DNA from: Halichoerus grypus | Taxonomy: Eukaryota; Chordata; Mammalia; Carnivora; Phocidae | NCBI RefSeq assembly: GCF_964656455.1 | Contig: NC_135717.1 | Coordinates: 142,490,308 to 142,554,307 of the forward strand | DNA length: 64,000 nt | Reading direction: 5' to 3' | Part shown: positions 34,061-45,507 of the stretch, in pieces | How positions within the stretch are numbered: the stretch's first letter is position 1 | Layout: the number at the start of each line of letters is the position of its first letter | Notes under the pieces: generated by a model | What the model was told of the DNA's origin: nothing | Database searches by the model: none | What the model saw: the letters and a program-made list of their open reading frames with translations, nothing else | Made by a program: the position numbers and the translations under genes

Positions 34061-35219
34061 ACTCAAATAATTTGTAAATACTTTTTTGCATTTTTATACA
34101 TATTTTATCTTTTTTTGTATGGTTAGCTGTTTTGTAGTCAAATCAGTTTTCCCTTCAGTATTTTTATATCAAGTTTAATTTTTATACCAATTTTTTATAT
34201 CAAGATTTATAGTATCAACTTTTAAAAGGACCTACTTTATCCCAAGACTATGAAAATTACATACACACACAATGTCCATATATTATAATATATATCACAC
34301 ATGTATACTATATGTTGGTCTCACTGTCATCTTTAATATTCAGCAAAAATCTAAAAATAATATCAGAGAAATCACTTCATAGGTTTGAATGTGTTGAGGC
34401 TGGTATCAATGTGCCATTGTAATAGTTTGATAAAAGTACTTAATATTTTCTATTGATTGCAAAGAAAACCTCCCCAATAATATTGTTCCTGCATTGGACA
34501 AAAATGCTTATTTGCAAATGTGTCTTTCCCAACTGACTTTACTTTCAGTTTATAAGGATGTGCATTCAAAGCAAGGCTGCCTAAACTTCTAAATAGACTT
34601 AGAAACTTACAGTAAGAGTTTATTTATAAGTATCAGTTATAGAGAGTATGTGTCTAGCTTGCATTTCGGTACCACATATTTTTAGTTATGACTAATGAAC
34701 AGCCCACTCTCAAATATATTCTGAAGGTAGGTAGAGTTTGAAACATCGTGATTTAACAGGTGGCTTACTGGGTGAGTCAGCCCCTTCACTCTGGTTCTAA
34801 CAATAACACAAAAGGATTTTTTAGTGGGGCATCACTGTTCTTTTTTTTTTTTTTTGACATAAACCACAAAAAGAGACTAGATTATACTTCCAATTGTGCT
34901 GTCTTTAACTTGGATCATGGACCTGCCATCCTGTATATGCCTAAACTTCCTTAAATGTCTGATATTTTTAACCACATCTCTAAGAGATGGTGTGGCTAGA
35001 GTCCCACTAAGTAAGTAAAGTTTGATTGTATCATAAGCTCCATATTCTCAAGGCAAGGGCTGGAGTCTATTTCTGGAAGTATGAAATACCATGATTTCAC
35101 TCTTGCTTAATAATAAGTCAAATTTACACCTATGTGATACCTGTTCATGATTAATATTTCTATGATTCCCTTTAATATTTAGTACAAATTTACTAGAAAA
35201 TACAATAATAATAGAACTG
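34061..35219. other. AT-rich stretch without recognised gene or repeat
   Basis: Includes a short CA/TA patch near 34260-34315 and a T run near 34840-34855. No supported frame. Confidence 0.4.
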
Positions 35220-35224
35220 TTTTG

Positions 35225-35425
35225 AGGGCTGATGGTATGCTAAGAGCTTTAAGTGTATTGATTCAGTTAACCTTCATAGCAAAATTATGAGGTTAGTACT
35301 ATTTGTATTCCTATTTGACAGACAAGAATATTGACACAGCAGAAAATTATAATTCTTGCCCAAGATCACATATCTAGGAGTAGTAGAGCTAAGACAAAAG
35401 CAGGGCAGATGGCTTCTGCCTCCCA
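35225..35425 (-). mobile_element. MIR SINE, antisense
   Basis: 'gctaagagctttaagtgtat', 'aaattatgaggttagtacta' and 'cttgcccaagatcacatatc' give the antisense MIR order. Confidence 0.75.
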
Positions 35426-35734
35426 CTCTCGAAGAGTATACTCTCTAGGGCTTCATATAACTTAAAGTTTTTCTCCAGCTACCACAGTCTGAAGTTTAAC
35501 AAGGTCATAATGAAAGTTATAGAGACAGCATTTCCTTGATTCATTAATGCCAATTTCTGCAGTTCTACAGCAACCCAATTTCAATTACTCCTAACAAGTT
35601 CTGGAAATCCTAATGTGTTAGCGATATATCATGGGCTTGCCAATGTACTTATTCCATAGCATATTCTGCATGTCATTATCATAACATTTTCTGCTGTCTA
35701 ATTTAACTCCTGGGTCAGTTTGATTCATTTATTC

Positions 35735-36600
35735 TTCAAAATTTATTTAATGTCTACTATGTGTCTATTACTATTGCAGCCATTGGAAAAATAGCTGAGA
35801 ACAAAATAAAATTGCTGCTTTAATGAAGTTTATATTCTAGATAAGGGTGATATAAGTGATAAATAATTAGTCAATTAGCAATAAGTACTGTGAAAGAAAA
35901 AGTCAAAGATGGGAAAAGTCATTTTATATAGGATGGTGGATAGTCCTCAATAATAAGGAATTTGAGTAAAGATCTAAATGAAATGAAGTGATCCATCTAT
36001 ACCTCTGGGAGAAGACCATTCTAAGAAGAATTGCCTCATCAGTGTGGAGAGAAAAAAACAGAGGGGAGAGTAGTATGGATTAAAGAGACACAGGGGGCAG
36101 ATGAAATGGGAAATATGTATGTAAGTATGTGTGTGTACATACATATATACATAAATGCATACATTTATGTATTGAAAGAAGAGCCAAGACGATTAAGTGC
36201 TGGTTTGGATGTGTGTGAAAGAAAAAGAATATTAAATATAGAATGACTTCAAATTTTTGGCCTAAGCAACTGGAAGAATGCAATTTATTACAAAAATGTG
36301 GAAGGCAGTTGGATGAGCAATTTTTTTGAAGGGTTGGGTGTGGAAATCAAGTGTTCAAGTTATAAATATGTTAAATTTCAGATTCCTATTCAATGTCAAA
36401 ATGGAACTACTGAATAACCAGTTGCAGATATGAGTCCCCCTTGAGGAAGAGTTACTAGCTTTAGATGAAATCTGGGAGTTGTCACATTATGCATCATACT
36501 TAATACCATGAGACTGGCTGAGCTCACCCTCAGAGTCAATGTAGAAAGAGAAGACAAAGGACCAACATTAGTGCACGGTGACATTTTGAGACGAGGAATA
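35735..36600 (-). mobile_element. L2, long antisense copy
   Basis: Colinear from the 3' end ('atgtctactatgtgtctatt') through 'tgaagtttatattctagata', 'gtaaagatctaaatgaaatg', 'ttttggcctaagcaactgga' and 'gcagttggatgagcaatttt'. A TATG microsatellite at 36115-36170 lies within it. The copy is colinear for about 860 bases. Confidence 0.7.
36115..36170. repeat. (TATG)n/(ACAT)n microsatellite
   Basis: Short imperfect TATG and ACAT units inside the L2. The small frames over it are artefacts. Confidence 0.85.
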
Positions 36601-37867
36601 TGAGAAAGAAATTATATTGTCTGAATAAAAAAAGTAACTAGAATATAGACTATGAAGGAATAGAGAGGGTCTGAATAGCCCTCAGATAATATTCTATAAG
36701 AACACTATGTTTTACAACTATACCTTTCATAAAAGATACACTGTAAAATTTATGGAGATATTGTGTTTGGATAAGGGAAGATGCTTTGGCTTTAACAATT
36801 AACCAAGAGGAATATAAAGAGGTATATAGACAAATTGATATTATTTGATGAAATAATGGCAATGAACAAGAATATACATGTTAATTCTTGGTATGAAATC
36901 AGGCCAAGAACACAGGCCAACACTTATGATTTCCAAAAGGTAATGGTGGAGGATTTGTTATGAACATCCATAAATGGTCAATGGAAGTTAATGAAGAGGA
37001 AAGTCTGTTTACAAATTTCCACATATTATTGGTATTATTCATATTATTAATCTGAGTATTATTCATATTATTAATTTGTCCAGCAATGGAAGTTCAAATA
37101 TTAAAGATATAAAAGTATTCCTTGGCCTAAATCTCATAAAATTCCACAAGAACCCTGGTACATATATGCAGATAATTTCCTAATGTTAACAGAAGACCAT
37201 AGAAATACAATATTTATATGGGGTCCAGTCCTGGGAACAATTTCTATAAATTTATAAGACTGAGAATTCTTTATTTTCATTAACCTATCCCCCTTTTACT
37301 AATGGTAAAAGAATTTAATTATGTTATAGCTGAATATACTACATGTTAAAAGCTATATACTAACTGATGAATTTGGTACACATTTTTAAAATCATGCTTG
37401 TATCCTAAGTTTAACACAGAGAACACTTTTTAAAAAGGGGGGATATAATAAGGAAGACTACATTTTCTCAGATGATTTCATGTTCAAGCCTCAGGTAAGC
37501 TACTGGGTATGAGTAGATTGGGAGATAATCAAATATGATGTGCTTTCTCTCAGCTTTTTTTCTTTTTTACCATAACATTAAGGTGAGGCCATGACATTAA
37601 TAAGAGGAATGTAACATTTGCTGTTAGACTTTATGAACATAATCTTCATTGCTAGGGTAAATAATGAGAAACACATTTGTAATTTAAGTATAGTGCTTTG
37701 CAAGCTGGATGTACAAAATTTAGGCAAGGAAAACTAAATTGTATAAAACAAATGAACAATTACTGACAAAATATATAATTCACATGAACTTAAGCTAATG
37801 GCCTATATACCTCTGATCTCATTTTACTTTTATTTTTTACTATTTAAAAATAATTTTAAGGCTATAA
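36601..37867. other. AT-rich stretch without recognised gene
   Basis: About 1.27 kb. Contains a 24-bp tandem duplication at 37032-37079. No frame over 70 codons and no repeat I can name. Confidence 0.4.
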
Positions 37868-38165
37868 ACTTCCGGTTATAAAAAATAAGTCAAATCATGG
37901 GAAGGCAATGTACAGCATGGTGACTATATTTAATAAAACTGTATTGTATATTTGAAAGTTGCTAAGAGAATAGATCTTAAAAGTTCTCATTGCAGGAAAA
38001 AAATTTTGTAATTATGTATGGTGATGGATGTTAACTAGACTTCTTGTGGTGATCATTTTACAATATACACAAATAATGAATTATTACATTGTATACCTGA
38101 AACTAATATAATAATATAATGCTATATATCAGTCATAGCTGTATAAAAATAATTTAGAACAAACT
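37868..38165 (+). mobile_element. L1 3' end, 5'-truncated
   Basis: 'gtacagcatggtgactatat', 'tatatttgaaagttgctaag', 'ggtgatggatgttaactaga' and 'gtatacctgaaactaatata' are the sense 3' UTR of a mid-age L1. It ends about 60 bp before the twin-primed L1 and points towards it. Confidence 0.75.
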
Positions 38166-38235
38166 TTAGTGTATTATTATCAACACAACAGCTTATTACA
38201 TATGATTGACCCTGGTATATAGACAAATTTTAATT

Positions 38236-38424
38236 TTTTTCAGCCTTATTGAGATACAATTGACAAATAGCATTGTATAAGTTTAAGGTGCAAATGTGAT
38301 GACTGATATACAAATATATTGTGAAATAATTACCACAATAAGGTTAGCTTAGCTAAGACATCAATTACCTCACAGTTACCTTTATTTTTCTCTTTTCTTT
38401 TTCTTTCTCTCTTTTTTCTTTTTC

Positions 38425-38456
<32 letters not shown>

Positions 38457-40006
38457 TTCTCTCTTTCTCTTTCTCTCTCTCTCTTCTTCCTTCCTTCCTT
38501 CTTTCCTTCCTTCCTTCTCTTTGTTTTGTGGCTAAAACACTTAAGATCTACTATCTTAGCAACATTCAAGTATACAATACAGTATGAGTAACTGTGGTCC
38601 CTATAATGTAAATTATATCCCCATAACTTATTCTTTTTATAACTGAAAGTTTGTACCCTTTAATCAACATCTCTCATTTCCCCCACCCACAATGCCTGGA
38701 AACCACCCATCTATTCTATTTCTAAGTCTGGCTTTTGTTGATTCCACATATAAGTGATACCATAAGTATTTGTCTTTTTCTGTCTGACTAATTTCACTCA
38801 GCATAATGCCCTCAAGGGTCATCCATACTGTCACAAATGACAGGATTTCCTTCTTTTTCGTGGCTGAATAATATCCCATTCTATATATAAAACCACATGT
38901 TCTTTATCCATTTATCCATCAACACTTAGGCTGTTTCCATATCTTGAGTATTGTGAATAATTCTGCAATTAACATGAAAGTGCAGAAATCTCTTTGAGAT
39001 AGTAGTTTCAATTCCTTTGGGTTTATACCCAGAAGTGGGATTGCTAGATCACACGGTGGTTCTATTTCTAATTTTCTGAGGAACCTTCATACAGTTATCC
39101 ACAAAGTTTGTATCAATTTATATTCCCATTAAAAATGCACAAGGTTTCCCTTTCCTCCACATCCTTGCCAACACCTGCTATCTCTTATCTTTTTGATAAT
39201 AACTATTCTAACAAGTATAAGGTAATATCTCACTCTGGTTTTTACTTGCATTGCCCTGATAATTAGTGGTGTTAAGCACCTTTCCATGTTTCCATGTTAC
39301 AAACTGTTGACAGTTTGTAAGTCTTTTTTAGAAGAATGACTATTTAGTTCTTTTGCCTATTTTAAATCAGATTTCTTTTTGGTTTTGTTTTTTTGCTATG
39401 TCGTCATCTGAACTTCTTATATTTTGGATATTAACCCCTTACCAGATTATATGATAACCATTCCATAAGTTGTGCTTTCATTTTAGTGATTCGTTCCTTT
39501 GCTATGAAGAAGCTTTTTAGATTGATGCAGTCTCCCTTGTCTATTTTTTATTTTTGTTGCTTGTACTTTGGTGTCATATCCAAAAACTCATTGCCAAGAC
39601 CAATGTCAAGGAGATTCTTCCCTATGTTTTCTTCTAAGAGTTTTACAGTTTCAGGTTTTACACTTAAGTCTTTAATCTCTTTCACGTTGATTTTTATGAG
39701 TGGTATGAGATAAGGGTCTAATTTCATTCTTCTGCATATGAATATCCAGTTTTTTCAACCACATTTATTAAAGAGACTATCCATTCTCTATTAATTATTT
39801 GTGGATCCCTTGTCAAATACTAGTTGACCATATATGTGTGGATTTATTTCTAGGCTCTCAGTTCTGTTCCACTGGGATATGTGTCTGTTTTTAGGCCCAG
39901 TACCACACTGTTTTGATTACCATAGCTTTGTAACATAGTTCGAAATCAGAAAGCCTGATGCCTCCAACATTGTTTTCTTTCTCAAGACTGCTTTGGCTGT
40001 TTCAGG
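38236..40006 (-). mobile_element. L1 3' segment of a twin-primed insertion
   Basis: Antisense L1 from its 3' UTR ('ccttattgagatacaattga' at 38244) through the end of ORF2 to 'ctgctttggctgtttcagg'. At about 40006 the orientation flips. A (TTTC)n tract lies inside. The left flank holds the 12-bp target duplication 'caaattttaatt' at 38224-38235. Confidence 0.85.
38378..38520. repeat. Pyrimidine-only (TTTC)n/(TTCC)n tract
   Basis: About 140 bases nearly all T and C. The antisense 79-codon Lys/Arg-rich frame over it is an artefact. Confidence 0.95.
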
Positions 40007-40140
40007 ATATGGCTTAACTGGTAAATTCTACCAAGCATTTAAAGAAAAATTAAAGCCAATCCTTCTCAAACTCTTCCAGAAAATTAAAGAGGAGGGGACA
40101 CTCTTAAGCTCATTTTATAAGGCAAGAATTACCCTGATAT

Positions 40141-40331
40141 TGGGCGCCTGGGTGGCTCAGTTGGTTAAGCGACTGCCTTCGGCTCAGGTCATGATCCTGG
40201 AGACCCAGGATCGAGTCCCGCATCGGGCTCCCTGCTCAGCAGGGAGTCTGCTTCTCCCTCTGACCCTCCCCCCTCTCATGTGCTCTCTCTCTCTCAAATA
40301 AATAAATAAAATCTTTAAAAAAAAAAAAAAA
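40141..40331 (+). mobile_element. Can-SINE, full length, young
   Basis: Complete head, linker and A tail. Perfect 17-bp duplication 'aagaattaccctgatat' at 40124-40140 and 40332-40348. Confidence 0.97.
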
Positions 40332-40439
40332 AAGAATTACCCTGATATCAAAGCCACATAAGAACACTATAAGAAAACTACAGGGTAACATCTCTGATAA
40401 ATACAAATGCAAAAATTCTCAATAACATTCAAGTAAACA

Positions 40440-40633
40440 GGGGCGCCTGGGTGGCTCAGTCATTAAGCGTCTGCCTTCGGCTCGGGTCATGATCCCAGGG
40501 TCCTGGGATCGAGCCCCTCATCAGGTTCCCCACTTGGTGGGAAGCCTGCTTCTCCCTCTCCCACTCCCCCTGCTTGTGTTCCCTCTCTCGCTGTGTCTCT
40601 GTCAAATAAATAAATAAAATCTTTAAAAAAAAA
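40440..40633 (+). mobile_element. Can-SINE, full length
   Basis: Complete copy. Duplication 'attcaagtaaaca' (40427-40439) versus 'attctagtaaaca' (40634-40646), one mismatch. Same direction as the SINE about 100 bp to its left. Confidence 0.96.
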
Positions 40634-41794
40634 ATTCTAGTAAACAAAATTCTACAGCACATTAAAAGGATCATATTCAGTGACCAAGTGAGATTTATCC
40701 TTGGGATGCAAGGGTGGTTCAACATATATAAATCAATCAATGTGATATACCATATTAATAGTTTAAAGATAAAAATCATAGAATCATCTCAATAGATGCA
40801 GAAAAAGCATTTGACAAAATTCAACATCCTTTCATGAGAAATACTCCCAATAAACTGGATACAGAAGAAACATACCTTGGCACAAAGAAGTGCATATATG
40901 ACAAACCCACAGCTCACATACTCAATAGTGAAATGTTGAAAGCTTTTCTCTAAGGTCAGGAATAAGAAGACTGCCCATTCTCACCCCTCCTATTCAATAC
41001 AGTACTGGAAATTCTAGGCAGAGCAATTAGGCAGGAAAAACAAATAAAAGGCATCCGAAATAGGAAAGGAAGAAGTAATATTGTCTCTGTCAATGACATG
41101 ATCATGTATATAGAAAATCCTAAAGACATCAACAAACTATTAGAACTAAGAAACAAATTCAGTAAAGTTGCAGGATACAAAATCAACATACAGAAATCAA
41201 TTGTGTTTCTATATACTAAAAATGAACTACCTGAAAATAAAATAATCCCATGAACAATGGCATCAAAAACAAACAAACAAAAATACTTAGAAATAAATTT
41301 AACCAGGGAGTTGAAAGATCTCTATACTAAAAACTTTAAGACACTGATTAATAAGTTGAAATAAATGGAATGATATCCTGTGTTCATGGATCAGTAGAAT
41401 TAATACTGTTAGAATGTCCATATTCTCTAAGATGATCTACAGATTCAATGTACTTTCTATCAAAATTCCAGTGGCATTTTTCACAGAAATAGAAAAAAAC
41501 AAACCTAAAATTTGTATGGAACCACAAATTTCAAATTTTAATTCATAGTTCAGAGACATTTTAGGTAGAACTTGAGTAAATTTCTTTAATAAATTTTCTT
41601 TAATAAATCCTTACTAGATTTGTTGAGTAAATCAAAGTAATAATATTTAACATTGATATAGTAAAAAAAATTGATTCTAATATTGATTGTCATGGCTTCA
41701 ACTAGTCATAATGGCTAACTGTTCACTTTTACCTCTCAGTTTATATTTCTCTATGTATCATCTAGAATAACAAGTTTTATAAATATTAAAATGT

Positions 41795-41997
41795 GGGCGC
41801 CTGAGTGGCTCAGTCGTTAAGCATCTGCCTTCGGCTCATGTCATGATCCCAGGGTCCTGGGATCAAGCCCCGCATCAGGCTCCCTGCTCTGCGGGAAGCC
41901 TGCTTCTCCTTCTCCCACTCCCTCTGCTTGTGTTCCCTCTTTCGCTGTGTCTCTCTCTGTCAAATAAATAAAATCTTTAAAAAAAATAATAAAATAA
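41795..41997 (+). mobile_element. Can-SINE, full length, young
   Basis: Head 'gggcgcctgagtggctcagt', linker and a tail of AAATAAAT. Perfect 16-bp duplication 'ataaatattaaaatgt' at 41779-41794 and 41998-42013. Confidence 0.97.
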
Positions 41998-42013
41998 ATA
42001 AATATTAAAATGT

Positions 42014-42967
42014 AATCTAAGTATCTTACACAAAATAAGGTTTCTTCTCAAATGTGAATTTAAACTATATAATTAAATGTTACTGATTTTATCCACACTC
42101 TTGTCTCTTGTCTTAATATCTATGCCAATAAAGAGCTGGACCAGCAAAACATCTCACTAAACTGACATTTATATGGCCAAAGAAGAGCATAAAGTTAATT
42201 AGCCTATAGGAAATAAGTTCATCCTTTTCAACTCATTAGCACTATGATCTAACTGCTGAGATAGTTAAATCATAAAGCAGTTCATAAAACTGCCAAAACA
42301 TTCATTTTTAATATCAAGTGTAATCCACAGTTATTGTTTAAGATTCTATTTCTCACCTAACAGGTCTTCAGCTGGATAATAAACTACCTCTTAGTTAGAA
42401 ATCATCCACACACACACACACACACACAAGCTGTCTCCTCTCTATACTATTTGTGGGGGAAAAAACCAAAAGACCTGTTATCTAAGAAATGCAAGTTAGA
42501 GATAGTGATAAAATTAGTTTCATCTGGAATAAAAGACTGTGGGACTTCTACCTAATAAGTACTAAAAACTTCTTAGAAGAAAATTGCCACAAGTGGAAAT
42601 CTTTTGTTGTGTTTTCATGTATTCTTTTTTTTTTTTTCTTGTTTCTACTAGTAAGACTTGTGCCAGGAATGTTTTACTGGGTAAGACAGCAAATATACTC
42701 AGAGAGAGTTGTGAATGCTTTGGATGACTAAGAAAAGGTTACCAGCTAGACATGTAGCAGCTGGTAACCAGGAAAAAAATGAAGTTTCCAACAGGAAAGA
42801 ATAAAGTGTGTTTCTTGAATGAAAGAGGTCAGAAAATAATTATAAGGAAAAGTATGGTGTCACATGCCTTGTTGGACTAAAGACATTTCATGACTAAAGT
42901 GATAATGAAAGTGTTTATAAGAATCCAAGAGGTCATGAGACACCACGAGAGTCTACATCTAAAGAAA
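42014..42967. other. No gene recognised; holds a CA repeat
   Basis: AT-rich DNA with (CA)n at 42410-42428 and a T run at 42617-42629. The 80-codon frame at 42489-42731 has no recognisable similarity. Confidence 0.4.
42410..42428. repeat. (CA)n microsatellite
   Basis: About ten CA units. Confidence 0.93.
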
Positions 42968-43302
42968 ATGATCAGCAAACATTTTCCTGCAGTGGGCCAG
43001 AGAGTAAAATTTAGGCTTTGTGGGCAGTATAGTCTCCTTTGCAATTCCTAAAAGTTCTTCCTCTGTAGCATGAAAATAGCCGTAGATAATACATGAATAA
43101 CTGATCATGGCTCTATTCCAATACAACTTTATTCACGGACACTGAAATTAGAATTTCATACAGTTTCCATGTGTCATGAAATCCTATTATTCTTTAAGTC
43201 TTTTTTCAACCATTTAAAAATGTAAAAAACATTCTTATCTTATGGGCAATACCAAAAAGGGCTGGATTTGACCCACAAGTCATAGTTTGGCCTAAATCAT
43301 CA
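42968..43302 (-). mobile_element. MER1-like hAT-Charlie element
   Basis: 'gatcagcaaacattttcctg' at the left, 'gtgggccagagagtaaaatt', 'ctattccaatacaactttat', and 'ggctggatttgacccacaag' then 'catagtttggcc' at the right. The two ends are imperfect inverted repeats, and the order fits MER1-type elements. Confidence 0.7.
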
Positions 43303-43534
43303 CACAGAACTTCAAAAAATCCAATGTTGGTTGAGAATAATAATAAAGATATATGTTAACGAAACCCATTTTAATTGAACATTAAGATATTTGCAAGTGG
43401 AGAAGGTAAAGCTGGGAGGCTTTCACTTGTTTGTTTGTTTGCCTGTCTTTACCCAATACAGAATGAGTGCTCAAATCACCTAAAATAATTAGGGACTTCA
43501 AGACTAAGACAGTCATTCTAAATCACTTAAGTAT

Positions 43535-44345
43535 TTATAAATGCCAGGCTAGGTGCTGAGAATGTGTCAGTGAATAAAGGAGACAAATTGTCTAACCTCA
43601 GGCAGCTTACATTCCAAAGTAGTATATCGGGTCAAGTTCCATAGAAACAGAGGCTGAGAAAGAGGGGAATGGAGGAGGCAAGATTCAGTAAAAATTAAGC
43701 AAGAGATAGTCTTAGCTGGGGACTGGCTTCACAGTAATCCAATGGGGAAAATTTGCAGTAGGAATGCACCACAACTGGCTGCACCTTGAGGGAAGCGGGT
43801 GGACTTTTTGTACTCTTATCTTCAGGTGGGCATGGCCTCATTGGAGAGGCCGCTCCTGTTTGGCCTGAGGGCAAATCTGTCTGGACAAGGAGACAAGAGT
43901 ATCTGGGAGTTGTTAGCAGGCGGGATCTGGCCAGGGAACTAACAGTATCCACTACAAGGGGGAGATGAAAATGTTAAACATATTAACATTTAATATGCCA
44001 GGTCATGACATGAAAGAGGGGGACAGAGAATGATGTGGGTAGAAGGATTGCTCTTTTAGATAGAGTGATCAAGGAAGTCCTCTAGGATTAATATAAAATT
44101 TGAGAAGAGATCTGACGAAATTAAGAGTGTTGGTCATGTAGTTATCTGAACAAAGGAAGACTTTAACTCATGATAGAACTAGCCTTGTAATGTCCTAGGA
44201 AGAGTGAGAAGGTAGATGTGGCTGAAGTGGTTAAGGATGGGTGTGAGGTAGGTAGGAATTGAGCCAGAGAGGAAAGAGGCAGTGGCAGATTATGTAGAGA
44301 GCCTTGTAGATCACTGTAGGGTGTTGAGCTCTTACACTGAGAAAA
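43535..44345 (-). mobile_element. L2, antisense, split by an unclassified block
   Basis: 'aatgccaggctaggtgctga' and 'cagcttacattccaaagtag' at the left. After a 350-bp block (about 43629-43975) the L2 order resumes with 'cttttagatagagtgatcaa' and runs to 'gagccttgtagatcactgta'. Confidence 0.65.
43629..43975. other. Unclassified GC-richer block inside the L2
   Basis: More GC-rich than its surroundings, beginning 'gggtcaagttccatagaaac'. It interrupts the L2 cleanly, so it is probably an inserted repeat, perhaps an LTR. Two overlapping frames (60 codons plus, 85 minus) are not convincing genes. Confidence 0.35.
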
Positions 44346-45307
44346 CAAGATATCTCTTTAGAACCAGAAGTTCTCTCAAAAGCCATCTGGTCTAACTCCC
44401 AAATTTTAGAGAATTTCTACAGTGAAAAAATCTCATTGAATCTAAAAGACAAGGATGGAGTTCTAAAATGTATGGGAAGCAACTTCCCATTTAATACATT
44501 TGAAGGAAATTCTGCTGTAAATATTTGAACAGTTTCTGTATATTAGGTTTCATTTGTTTCAGTCCTGAATCTTAATGTTATCCCATCAATGGCAAAACTG
44601 TGAGAGGATGAGAGCTAGCTGGCTGACGTACAGAGAATGCATGCTCACGGTCCGGCATTAGCTTGGCATTTATGCTAGCTGTAATTCCATCACCTTGGGG
44701 AAGAGAAATGGTGACATGGTTTCAAGAAAGTGAGCCATATTTTCCTTACATGCAATGGTCAGCTACTTCCAGGATGACTATAGCTCCATAAATTGTCAGT
44801 TCTACTAGGTCCAATGCAAAGTATTTTATGTTCCAGTTGATGAATGGATACCAGCAAACCATCCTTGAACGATAATCAGTAAGTAGTTATAAAGCAATCT
44901 GAAAATGGCACTGCACATGAATACCCAATAACACTAATGATAGCCTGTTGCTTCTATTAGTTTGAAAGAAATATTCCATTTCATATTAGTATTGGCCTTC
45001 ATAGAAATGTTTATTAGTTGCTTCAGCCCTTTGTTGTTGTTGTTGTTTAACGTAAAGTAACTACATCCAGTAACTCTATTAAATCAAAATACTTTTATAA
45101 TCTCCAATGCAAAGCCATACTCTGTTTTCTTAAAGTATAATTTCTAAAGTTTCTGGCTTTGCCTTAAAATTGTCAATCTCCTACATACAAATTTCTGATC
45201 GTAATACTGCTTCTTGATCATTTGCCATTAAAAACTTCTTAGTGTGATGATTAGTCCTTACTGAGGAGATGTCCTTGAAATAGAAGTCTAATTTTCATCT
45301 CTATGTC
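44346..45307. other. No gene or named repeat recognised
   Basis: Mixed-composition DNA with a GTT triplet run near 45033-45048. No supported frame. Confidence 0.4.
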
Positions 45308-45322
45308 ATGCTTCTTTTTTTT

Positions 45323-45507
45323 ATTTTTATTTTTTCTTTTTAATTTTATTTTATGTTATGTTAATCACCATACATTACATCATTAGTTTTTGATGTAGTG
45401 TTCCATGATACATTGTTTCTGTATAACACCCAGTGCTCCATTCAATATGTGCCCTCTTTAATACCCATCACCAGGCTAACCCATTCCCTCACCCCCTTCC
45501 CCTCTAG
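45323..45507 (-). mobile_element. Young carnivore L1 3' end, 3' segment of a twin-primed insertion
   Basis: Antisense 3' UTR of a young carnivore L1: 'aatcaccatacattacatca', 'gttccatgatacattgtttc' and 'atacccatcaccaggctaac', ending at 'cctctagaac'. The left target duplication 'atgcttctttttttt' is at 45308-45322. Confidence 0.9.

Larger units (their letters stand above)
40007..41531 (+). mobile_element. L1 5' segment, inverted arm of the same insertion
   Basis: Sense ORF2 reverse transcriptase text: 'ggcttaactggtaaattcta', then 'atgcagaaaaagcatttgac', then 'tttgtatggaaccacaaa' at the right end. In a normal L1 that last phrase is followed almost at once by the start of the 3' segment, so the arms are adjacent parts of one L1 placed head to head. 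The frame is broken and the FADD box is lost. Two Can-SINEs lie inside. The right target duplication 'caaattttaatt' is at 41532-41543. Confidence 0.85.

Noticed and set aside
38330..38569. 79-codon Lys/Arg/Glu-rich frame
   Set aside because: It is the translation of a (TTTC)n tract inside an L1 3' UTR.
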